From the NCBI GenBank assembly GCA_003819755.1, contig RPQK01000113.1:1-13401 (forward strand): DNA of 13,401 nucleotides. The letters run 5' to 3'. The translations under genes and the position numbers were made by a program. The DNA is from Acidobacteriota bacterium. GTDB taxonomy: Bacteria > Acidobacteriota > UBA6911 > RPQK01. The notes under the pieces are model-generated. The model saw only the letters and a list, made by a program, of their open reading frames with translations. It was not told where the DNA came from and did no database searches. Positions within the stretch are counted from its first letter, which is position 1, and the number at the start of each line of letters is the position of its first letter. This document shows positions 6,032-12,003 of this stretch, in pieces.

Positions 6032-7222
6032 CTATTTCACGGGCGGGATCTGCTTGATCCACTTCAAGCCCGGCCAGGAGGAGGTATTGATGGATTTTAG
6101 ATATCTGCGGTAACGCGGCGTTTTGTACTCGACGATGAGGGGGTTTCCCGGGTCGTCGTAAATTGCCCAGGTGTTCTTCCGTTCATCTTCGACCGTTATG
6201 ACCGGAATTTGTTTCTCGACTTTGTCCACCGCCAGTCCATACGTTCCGGTCCCGACCACTTTCAGTTTCAAGGGCAGGTTATTGAACGCAATCTTAGCCT
6301 GTCCCTTCTCTTTCAGTTCCTTGTACATGAAATCTGAGAGCCAGACCGTCATAGCATCCGGAGACTCGGCATCGACGCCGGCGTCGAAGAGACTATCAAA
6401 GATGAACTTCCGGCCTTCGGCCACCGCATCCTGGTACAAATGCACCGTCCCCTGGTGACTAACCGACTCCCACTCCACGAAAATATCGGGCTTGAAACGT
6501 GCGACGCGCAGGACCATCGGACTCCCTTTGTTCGCCACTGTGCTGTGATAGATCAATACGGTTTTCGCGGGAACCGGCAGAGAACCGCCGAACAAAAGGG
6601 CTCCGAAGAACAGGAGAGTCGCCGCCCCACCCAGCACCCGCTTTACGTGGGACTCGACGTATTTGCTGATGACATCCGCTTCCAGGTTAACCAGATCGCC
6701 GACCTGGAGCTGGCCGAAGTTCGTTACTTCATCGGTGTGAGGAATGATCGTAACCTCGAAGTAATCGGATCCCAGACCGGAGATAGTGAGACTAACTCCA
6801 TTGACACCGATACTGCCTTTGAGCGTGCAGTAGTGAAGCACGGCGGCAGGCGCCTTGAAACGGAAAACCCTGGAATCCCCTTCCCGGCAGACCGACAGCA
6901 CTTCGCCTGTTCCGTCCACGTGGCCCTGAACCAGGTGGCCGCCCAGGAAATCGGTCAGTCGGGCGGCGGGCTCGAGATTCACCCGATCCCCCGCACTTTT
7001 GCGCCCGAGGCTGGTTAGCCGCAAGGTCTCCGGTACCGCAAATACCGTAAACGAGTCAGTTCCCTTCTCGGTAACGGTCAGACAGACGCCGTCGACGCTG
7101 ATACTGTGTCCGATTCCCAGGTCGTTGAAGACCTCCCGGCAGCGAACACGGAAAGTGGCTCCAGCCTCGGTCTGGTCCTTGTTCACGACCTCCCCTGTTT
7201 CCCTTACGATACCCGTGAACAT
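6032..7222 (-). CDS. ribE: Riboflavin synthase (alpha subunit) fused to a membrane anchor and an extra C-terminal domain
   Basis: 396 residues, about twice the ~200 of riboflavin synthase. Residues 1-195 are a complete enzyme, two lumazine-binding barrels: MFTGIV at 1-6 with VDGVCLTV at 43-50, then GGHLVQGHVDGTG (94-106) with GVNGVSLTI (139-147), ending EADVISKYVESHVKR. It dismutates two lumazines to riboflavin. With no stop, the frame continues into a hydrophobic stretch (199-216, ATLLFFGALLFGG) preceded by K194 and R195, then about 180 residues I do not recognise (YHSTVANKGSP, MYKELKEKGQAKIAF, PLIVEYKTPRYRRYL). The predicted topology is enzyme inside, extra domain outside. A GTG codon at 6637-6635 (V196) is the only evident internal start and lacks a good ribosome site. 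ATG 7222 directly abuts the rluB stop codon. Confidence 0.87.
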   Translation of the reverse strand: MFTGIVRETGEVVNKDQTEAGATFRVRCREVFNDLGIGHSISVDGVCLTVTEKGTDSFTVFAVPETLRLTSLGRKSAGDRVNLEPAARLTDFLGGHLVQGHVDGTGEVLSVCREGDSRVFRFKAPAAVLHYCTLKGSIGVNGVSLTISGLGSDYFEVTIIPHTDEVTNFGQLQVGDLVNLEADVISKYVESHVKRVLGGAATLLFFGALLFGGSLPVPAKTVLIYHSTVANKGSPMVLRVARFKPDIFVEWESVSHQGTVHLYQDAVAEGRKFIFDSLFDAGVDAESPDAMTVWLSDFMYKELKEKGQAKIAFNNLPLKLKVVGTGTYGLAVDKVEKQIPVITVEDERKNTWAIYDDPGNPLIVEYKTPRYRRYLKSINTSSWPGLKWIKQIPPVK

Positions 7223-7933
7223 CTATGCTTCCCTTCCTCCTTTGAGCAGTTGAACTTCCTCGTCGGTCAATTCCCGATAGGCACCGGGCGGGAGCTTGCC
7301 GAGCTTGAGCTTGCCGATCGAAACCCTTCTCAGCTTGAGGACCGGGTGGCCGATCCGCTCAAACATTCGCCGCAGTTGCCGGTTCTTGCCCTCAAGGAGC
7401 TCCACCTGGTACCAGGAGTTGTTCCCCGTCTCCAAGACGCTGATTTTCGAGGCTTGCATCCAAACGCCGTCGATGGTCAAGCCCTTTCGAAGACGGTCGA
7501 GCTTGGCTTCATCAGGGAGGTCTTTGACCTTCACCTCGTAAACCTTCGGGAGAGTTCCTCCCTCCGTGATTCTTCGAGCCAGCTCTCCGTCATTGGTCAG
7601 AACAATGAGGCCTTCGCTGTTGTAATCGAGCCGGCCGGCCGGGTACAGGCGGGCAGACGACCTCACGAGGTCCGTGACCACCTGGCGACCCTCAGTATCC
7701 CGAACCGAGCTGAGGACGCCGCGCGGCTTATTAACAGCATAATACTCCAGGCGTTCCGGCCGGATGAGCTTGCCATTGACCTTTATGTGGTCCTTCTCGG
7801 GATCCGCCCGAGACCCGAGTTCCCTTACCACCTGACCATTTACGGTCACGGCCCCTTCCTGAATAAGGGTCTCGGCCTTGCGACGCGAAGCTATCCCGGC
7901 CCGGGCTATGATCTTCTGGAGTCGCTCCATCAT
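7223..7933 (-). CDS. rluB: Pseudouridine synthase of the RluB/RsuA family
   Basis: 236 residues from ATG 7933; the following ATG (7930, M-E-R-L-Q-K) is equally plausible. The N-terminal S4 RNA-binding domain (residues 3-50) has QKIIARAGIASRRKAETLI and VTVNGQVV. The catalytic domain begins YYAVNKPRGVLSS (64-76) and carries GRLDYNSEGLIVLTNDG (100-116), where D103 is the catalytic aspartate. GKNRQLRRM is the usual C-terminal motif. The family isomerises uridine to pseudouridine in ribosomal RNA; which of RluB, RluE, RluF or RsuA applies cannot be settled, but RluB is the common assignment next to scpB. The longer in-frame start at 7975 lies inside the hairpin repeat and is rejected. The stop TAG (7225-7223) abuts the ribE ATG. 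The GGAGGAAGGG for ribE lies inside the last rluB codons. Confidence 0.9.
   Translation of the reverse strand: MMERLQKIIARAGIASRRKAETLIQEGAVTVNGQVVRELGSRADPEKDHIKVNGKLIRPERLEYYAVNKPRGVLSSVRDTEGRQVVTDLVRSSARLYPAGRLDYNSEGLIVLTNDGELARRITEGGTLPKVYEVKVKDLPDEAKLDRLRKGLTIDGVWMQASKISVLETGNNSWYQVELLEGKNRQLRRMFERIGHPVLKLRRVSIGKLKLGKLPPGAYRELTDEEVQLLKGGREA
7236..7243 (-). promoter_or_regulatory. Ribosome binding site of ribE inside rluB (AAAGGAGG)
   Basis: On the minus strand AAAGGAGG lies 13 nt before ATG 7222, followed closely by GAAGGG. It is among the strongest Shine-Dalgarno-like sequences noted in the window and supports translation of ribE from MFTGIV, coupled to rluB. Confidence 0.6.
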
Positions 7934-7941
7934 TTCAAACA

Positions 7942-7947
7942 AGTATA
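7942..7947 (-). promoter_or_regulatory. Possible internal -10 (TATACT) just upstream of rluB
   Basis: On the minus strand TATACT ends at 7942, 9 nt before ATG 7933, directly after the hairpin repeat. It fits a near-leaderless rluB transcript. It lacks the TGC extension of the other promoters and a -35, so it is tentative. Confidence 0.35.
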
Positions 7948-7964
7948 CCCTGAGAGAACCGGGC

Positions 7965-8048
7965 AAGGGACACAAGGGACAGAAGGGACAGCAGAGACGC
8001 CAGGAACCCTATGTCCTTTCTGTCCCTTCTGTCCCTTGTGTCCCTTGT
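7965..8048. repeat. Hairpin of 9-bp units (AAGGGACAC/G) with a perfect 27-bp stem, overlapping the scpB 3' end
   Basis: Left units AAGGGACAC (7965), AAGGGACAG (7974), AAGGGACAG (7983). Right units GTCCTTTCT (8013), GTCCCTTCT (8022), GTCCCTTGT (8031), GTCCCTTGT (8040). Positions 7965-7991 are the exact reverse complement of 8020-8046, a 27-bp perfect stem with a 28-nt loop. The scpB stop codon (8009-8011) lies in the loop, so the right arm is coding. Confidence 0.9.
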
Positions 8049-8602
8049 GTCGCTGAGCTCCTGACCACGTCCTGCCCCAGGATTTCTTCCAGCTCGGTCA
8101 GCGTAGGCAGTTCGGACAGGTCGTTTAAGCCGAAGTGGACCAGGAATTCCCGGGTTGTGCCGTAAAGAATAGGCCGGCCCACCACCTTCTTCCGACCTTT
8201 GGTCTGGATCAGCTTCTTTTCAAGGAGCGTCCGAATCGTGCTGGTCCCTTTGATACCCCGGATTTCCATGATTTCGGGCAGCGTAATCGGCTGCTTGTAG
8301 GCGATAACAGAGAGGGTTTCAAGTGCAGCCAATGAGAGTTTGGCGGAAGGGCGGGTCTTCAGGTAGCAGCGAACGATTTCGTGATGCTCAGGCCGCGTCG
8401 TCATCCGGTATCCACCCGCGACGGACCTGATTTCCACCGCGTTCTGAAGGGAATGAAAATCCTGCATGACCTGGCTGACGTGGTCCGTCAACCGAGCGGC
8501 GTCGAGATCCGGAAAGACCTGGCACAACTGTTCCAAGGTGACCGGTTCGGTCGCTGCAAAGAAGATCGCCAGGATCTGAGCCGTTAATTCGTCGTTGGGC
8601 AT
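8009..8602 (-). CDS. scpB: Segregation and condensation protein ScpB
   Basis: 197 residues. ScpB is the winged-helix kleisin-binding subunit of the SMC-ScpAB condensin that compacts and segregates the chromosome. Family features: TAQILAIFFAATEPVTLEQL (7-26), SLAALETLSVIAYKQPIT (94-111), EIMEIRGIKGTSTIRTLLEKKLI (114-136) and GRPILYGTTREFLVHFGL (146-163). The ATG at 8602 lies 19 nt inside the end of scpA, so translation is coupled. The last 13 residues (TQG TQG TEG TERT) are encoded by the 9-bp hairpin array and are not ScpB-like; the normal protein would end near ILGQDVV. A 75-bp gap separates the stop codon from rluB. Confidence 0.93.
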   Translation of the reverse strand: MPNDELTAQILAIFFAATEPVTLEQLCQVFPDLDAARLTDHVSQVMQDFHSLQNAVEIRSVAGGYRMTTRPEHHEIVRCYLKTRPSAKLSLAALETLSVIAYKQPITLPEIMEIRGIKGTSTIRTLLEKKLIQTKGRKKVVGRPILYGTTREFLVHFGLNDLSELPTLTELEEILGQDVVRSSATQGTQGTEGTERT

Positions 8603-9306
8603 GCACGAATCCGTATGTCCTCGAAGATCCCCTTTTGAAACAACCGGACCTCGTGGCGCTTGACCAGCTCCAGCAAAGCAAGCACTGTCACAACCAGGTG
8701 AAGTCGCGAGATTTTCCGTTCAAGGAACATCGAGAAGTAGAAATCCTTCCGCACCGTGAGCAGCTTTCGAATCTCGGCCAACTTCTCCTCGAGGGTCACG
8801 TGCTCACGGGTGACCTCCATGACAATCTGATCCTTGTATCGCTCGACAATCACGTGGAACGCCTTCACGAGGTCAAAAACATTGGCCGTGACCATCTCCT
8901 GTTCGTCCCCGGCAAACTCGTTCTCGCCCCGGGCCCAAACCGAAAGCTCGACCGTCTCGCGCTCGTACAAAAGCTGCGCCGCGTTCTTGAATTTCTCGTG
9001 CTCGAGAAGCTGCTGGACCAGATCTTTGCGGGGATCTTCGCTTTCCTCGCCTTCCTGTGCCGGATCGGGCGGCAACAGCATCCGCGATTTGATGTAAATC
9101 AGGGTCGCGGCCATCAGCAGGAATTCGCCGGCCAGATTGATGCTCAGGTCCTGCATCATCTGCAAGTACCGAAGATACTGCTCCGTGATCCGCGCAATCG
9201 GGATATCGTAAATATCGACTTCCTGAGTACGGATCAGGTGAAGCAGGAGGTCCAGAGGGCCTTCGAAGATCTCAAGCTGGACTTTGTAATCTTGGGTCTC
9301 GGCCAC
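8584..9306 (-). CDS. scpA: Segregation and condensation protein ScpA (kleisin)
   Basis: 240 residues, the usual length. ScpA is the kleisin that bridges the SMC heads and binds ScpB. The N-terminal signature YKVQLEIFEGPLDLLLHLI (7-25) and IYDIPIARITEQYLRYL (33-49) are diagnostic. FLLMAATLIYIKSRMLLP (63-80) is the conserved helix, and the C-terminal winged helix holds LHLVVTVLALLELVKRHEV (202-220). The start is GTG (9306-9304), sharing its first base with the last base of the trpS stop codon (TAGTG), so translation should be coupled. It overlaps scpB by 19 nt. The long plus-strand frame opposite is a shadow. Confidence 0.94.
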   Translation of the reverse strand: MAETQDYKVQLEIFEGPLDLLLHLIRTQEVDIYDIPIARITEQYLRYLQMMQDLSINLAGEFLLMAATLIYIKSRMLLPPDPAQEGEESEDPRKDLVQQLLEHEKFKNAAQLLYERETVELSVWARGENEFAGDEQEMVTANVFDLVKAFHVIVERYKDQIVMEVTREHVTLEEKLAEIRKLLTVRKDFYFSMFLERKISRLHLVVTVLALLELVKRHEVRLFQKGIFEDIRIRACPTTN

Positions 9307-10295
9307 TAGGTGTACTTTATCCTCATGGCCTGACGTACCTCATCCAACGTTTGTTCGGCGATAACGCGTGCTTTCCGGCTGCCTTCGAACAAGGTTTCCT
9401 TCAAACCGGCCACGTTGTTTTCAAGCTTCACGCGCTTCTCGTGGAGCGGCTCGATCACTGGAATGAGGTCTTCGAGCAGGCGTTTCTTACAGTCGATGCA
9501 TCCGATCCCAGCCGTCCGGCACCCCTCGGCAGCCCATTCTTTGCCCTGCTCTTTGGTGAACACCCGGTGGAGATCGAAGACAGGGCACAGGTCAGGGTTG
9601 CCCGGGTCGTGTCGCCGGACACGGGCCGGGTCGGTCATCATCGTCAAAACCTTCTGACGAACGCTCTTGGGATCTTCGGACAATTGGATCTCATTCCCGT
9701 AGCTCTTGCTCATCTTCCGCCCGTCGGTCCCGGGTAGCTTCGGAGCTTTGGTCAGCTTGGCCTGAGGCTCGGGAAAGACGGGTGTATAGAAGTTGTTAAA
9801 CCGGCGCGCCACTTCGCGGCACAGCTCGATATGCGATACCTGATCCTCGCCGACCGGCACCGTATCGGCCTTGTAGACCAGGATATCGGCTGCCTGAAGC
9901 AGCGGATACCCCAGGAATCCGTACGTTGAAAGGTCCTTCTCCTTCAGCTGTTGCTGCTGTTCCTTATAAGTCGGAACCCGCTCGAGCCAAGGGACGGGAA
10001 CAATCATCGAAAAGAGAAGGTGCAATTCGGCGTGCTGAGGCACCTGCGACTGGATCATCACGATCGAGCGCTCGGGATCAAGCCCGGCCGCAAACCAGTC
10101 GATCGCAATCTCCACGACGTTGCGATTCACTTTCTCGACGTCCTGATACTCGGACGTCAAGGCGTGCCAATCGACAATGCCGAAAACGCAATCATGCGTA
10201 TCCTGCATCTGAATCCAGTTGTCGAGGGCTCCCACGAGGTGGCCAAGATGCAGCCGCCCGGTGGGACGCATTCCGCTGAAGACTCGATTTTTCAT
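9306..10295 (-). CDS. trpS: Tryptophanyl-tRNA synthetase with a four-cysteine iron-sulfur motif
   Basis: 329 residues from ATG 10295, normal for a class Ic TrpRS, which charges tRNA-Trp. The ATP-binding signatures are PTGRLHLGH (11-19) and KMSKS (194-198). QAADILVYKADTVPVGEDQ (134-152) is the conserved dimer and active-site region. C237, C259, C266 and C269 (C-x21-C-x6-C-x2-C) sit in the anticodon-binding region, almost at the numbering of the 4Fe-4S TrpRS of Thermotoga maritima. A longer in-frame start at 10373 would add 26 residues overlapping the upstream protease gene and is rejected, because MKNRVFSGMRPTG is the normal N-terminus. It lies 11 bp downstream of the M50 gene and overlaps scpA by one base. 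Confidence 0.94.
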   Translation of the reverse strand: MKNRVFSGMRPTGRLHLGHLVGALDNWIQMQDTHDCVFGIVDWHALTSEYQDVEKVNRNVVEIAIDWFAAGLDPERSIVMIQSQVPQHAELHLLFSMIVPVPWLERVPTYKEQQQQLKEKDLSTYGFLGYPLLQAADILVYKADTVPVGEDQVSHIELCREVARRFNNFYTPVFPEPQAKLTKAPKLPGTDGRKMSKSYGNEIQLSEDPKSVRQKVLTMMTDPARVRRHDPGNPDLCPVFDLHRVFTKEQGKEWAAEGCRTAGIGCIDCKKRLLEDLIPVIEPLHEKRVKLENNVAGLKETLFEGSRKARVIAEQTLDEVRQAMRIKYT

Positions 10296-10306
10296 AGGGA
10301 TCTGTG

Positions 10307-10960
10307 TCAAGAAACGAGAACGTGCATAAGAGCCAGGACAGGGCTGAGAAGTACGTCGATAAGGCCGGACCACAGCAAAGCGACAAGCAATATGAAGCTG
10401 TAGGGGCGAATGGCGTCAAAGAGGTCGCCAAACCGAGCAGGGAGAATGCCGGCCAGCACCCAGCTGCCGTCCAGAGGAGGAACCGGGATCAGGTTGAAAA
10501 CCGCCAAAATTAGGTTGAGGAATACGCCCGTGAAGGACAGCACGTAAAGAGGGTAGACAACGCTGTGGTTCCCTTCCAGCTCTTGGGGGAAGAAACCGAT
10601 CATCAGCCTCAATACGAGCAGAAATCCGAGGGCAGCGATAAGGTTGCTGACGGGGCCGGCGGCGGCAATCAGGACATGATCGCGCCGGGGGTTCTTCAGA
10701 TTTGCCGTGTTTACAGGAACCGGCTTGGCCCATCCGAACATGAAGCCAGTCAGCATCCCCAGCAACGGGAAGATTATCGTGCCGATCAAATCTATATGTG
10801 GTATCGGGTTGAGCGTGATCCGGCCCAGGTAGCGCCCGGTTGAGTCCCCGAGGCGATTAGCCACCCAAGCGTGCGCCGATTCGTGAATGCTCAGCGAAAA
10901 AAGGAGAACGACCATCCCGATAAGCACTTGGGACCAGTCGATGTTAGCCAATGATTCCAC
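10307..10960 (-). CDS. Membrane site-2-protease-like metallopeptidase (family M50)
   Basis: 217 residues, mostly membrane-embedded, matching the short M50 proteases commonly found next to trpS and scpAB. Zinc-binding HESAH is at 26-30 inside the first membrane helix (MVVLLFSLSIHESAHAWVA). ITLNPIPHIDLIG (48-60) is conserved. NLIPVPPLDG (156-165) supplies the third zinc ligand, D164. Four or more further hydrophobic segments are visible (57-78, 97-124, 135-158, 187-213). The substrate is unknown. The start is GTG at 10960, chosen because an extended -10 (TGCTATGAT) ends exactly 7 nt upstream, making the transcript leaderless; the next Met is residue 16, within the first membrane helix. It is the first gene of the probable operon running to ribE. 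Confidence 0.9.
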   Translation of the reverse strand: MESLANIDWSQVLIGMVVLLFSLSIHESAHAWVANRLGDSTGRYLGRITLNPIPHIDLIGTIIFPLLGMLTGFMFGWAKPVPVNTANLKNPRRDHVLIAAAGPVSNLIAALGFLLVLRLMIGFFPQELEGNHSVVYPLYVLSFTGVFLNLILAVFNLIPVPPLDGSWVLAGILPARFGDLFDAIRPYSFILLVALLWSGLIDVLLSPVLALMHVLVS

Positions 10961-10966
10961 CGAGAC

Positions 10967-10975
10967 ATCATAGCA
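10967..10975 (-). promoter_or_regulatory. Extended -10 promoter of the M50-to-ribE operon (TGCTATGAT), leaderless GTG
   Basis: On the minus strand TGCTATGAT ends at 10967 and the GTG start begins 7 nt later at 10960, exactly where +1 is expected. There is no Shine-Dalgarno sequence and no recognisable -35. Confidence 0.6.
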
Positions 10976-11017
10976 TTGCCGCCGGGAATTGCGATTGGGG
11001 ATTGCGGGGTTTGTCGA

Positions 11018-11139
11018 CCGGAGGAAAGGACCTCAAGGACCACAAGGACCTCAAGGACGCCGGAACGCTCTGTGTTTGAGGTCCTCGGGGGTCTCGAGGT
11101 CCTTGGGGTCCTTGAGGTCTTTGAGGTCTTTTCCTCCGG
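11018..11139. repeat. Long hairpin of 9-bp units (AAGGACCTC type) in the M50-ccsA divergent gap
   Basis: Left units AAGGACCTC (11026), AAGGACCAC (11035), AAGGACCTC (11044), AAGGACGCC (11053). Right units TTTGAGGTC (11075), two drifted units, CTTGGGGTC (11102), CTTGAGGTC (11111), TTTGAGGTC (11120). Non-repeat outer arms CCGGAGGAAA (11018-11027) and TTTCCTCCGG (11130-11139) are perfectly complementary. Overall 11018-11052 pairs with 11105-11139 at 31 of 35 positions. It lies between two divergent promoters. The rest of this 229-bp gap holds only the two promoter boxes. Confidence 0.87.
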
Positions 11140-11172
11140 CCAACACGCCCGGCCCGCCACTCGATAGCCCAG

Positions 11173-11181
11173 TGCTATAAT
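11173..11181 (+). promoter_or_regulatory. Extended -10 promoter of ccsA-hemA-hemC (TGCTATAAT), near-leaderless
   Basis: TGCTATAAT at 11173-11181 contains a perfect TATAAT with a TGn extension. The ccsA ATG begins 9 nt after it (11190), so the transcript should start at or within two bases of the start codon. No Shine-Dalgarno sequence and no convincing -35 are present. Confidence 0.65.
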
Positions 11182-11189
11182 ACGCTCGA

Positions 11190-11990
11190 ATGACTGGGTT
11201 ATTGTTCAATTTAGCAACAGTCGCCTACGCGGTAGGGGTGCTGTCGAGTGGCGTTTTCTTCATTTACCGGAAAAAGCCGTTCTTCGACGCGGCGCTCGTT
11301 GCTATCTGCGCCGGGTTTGGCCTTCATACCGGGTTTCTGATTGCGCGGGGCATTGCGACTGGACAGTGCCCGCTCATAGACCTCCGGGACTCGCTGGCCT
11401 TTTTCGCCTGGACCGTCTCCTTGTGCTTTTTTATCTCCTATTTCCGGTACCGAGTGCAGGCCCTGGGACTTTTCCTGCTTCCCTGGGTGGCGCTCTTGAT
11501 GCTCGGGACTTTTCTCGTGCGCTCATCCCCGATTCCGCAGGCGCTTCGCAGCTCCTGGATGTATTTCCACGTTCTCTGCCTGGCACTCGCTTACGGGATG
11601 TTTTTTGTGACCTTCGTGGCCGGCCTCCTGTACCTGTTCCAGGAACGCGAGCTGAAGAGCCGGAAACCACGCACTTTTTACTATCGCCTTCCATCGCTGG
11701 ACCTGCTGGATGACTTGTTTTACAAGTTTCTAATTGCGGGCTTCGGCTTCATGACTCTGGGTCTCATGGCCGGCATGATCTGGGCTGAACAGAAGTGGAT
11801 CGACTGGCACACGGACGCCAAGGTAATCGCCGCCCTGCTCACCTGGTGCATCTACCTGGTGCTGATTTATTTACGGATGTCGGTAGGATGGCGAGGGAGA
11901 CGGGCCGCCTTCATCAATGTCGCCGGTTTTGTCTCGGTGATTTTCACACTCGTCAGCGCCAGCTTCCTCGGGGGCCTGCATAAGTTCTAA
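11190..11990 (+). CDS. CcsA/HemX-type cytochrome c assembly membrane protein
   Basis: 266 residues with about eight hydrophobic segments (roughly 2-25, 32-52, 68-87, 91-109, 125-149, 178-198, 211-228, 239-260). The family handles heme at the membrane: CcsA works in system II cytochrome c maturation, and HemX-like members beside hemA influence glutamyl-tRNA reductase level. Conserved histidines are visible: H46 in GLHTGFL, H127 in RSSWMYFHVLCLALAYG and H264 in FLGGLHKF at the C-terminus. The tryptophan-rich WWD segment is eroded: IWAEQKWIDWHTDAKVIAA (197-215) in place of the usual WxxxxWGxxWxWDPKE. This and the hemA neighbour favour HemX-like over a true CcsA. It lies 13 bp upstream of hemA. 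Confidence 0.82.
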   Translation: MTGLLFNLATVAYAVGVLSSGVFFIYRKKPFFDAALVAICAGFGLHTGFLIARGIATGQCPLIDLRDSLAFFAWTVSLCFFISYFRYRVQALGLFLLPWVALLMLGTFLVRSSPIPQALRSSWMYFHVLCLALAYGMFFVTFVAGLLYLFQERELKSRKPRTFYYRLPSLDLLDDLFYKFLIAGFGFMTLGLMAGMIWAEQKWIDWHTDAKVIAALLTWCIYLVLIYLRMSVGWRGRRAAFINVAGFVSVIFTLVSASFLGGLHKF

Positions 11991-12003
11991 GCTGTTATAA
12001 AGA

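Noticed and set aside
10296..10373. A longer TrpRS beginning at 10373
   Set aside because: It would overlap the M50 gene by 67 bp and add a non-homologous Arg-rich tail; MKNRVFSGMRPTG at 10295 is the family N-terminus.
11996..12001. TATAAA upstream of hemA as its own promoter
   Set aside because: It ends 2 nt before the ATG and the gene follows ccsA by 13 bp, so co-transcription is simpler.
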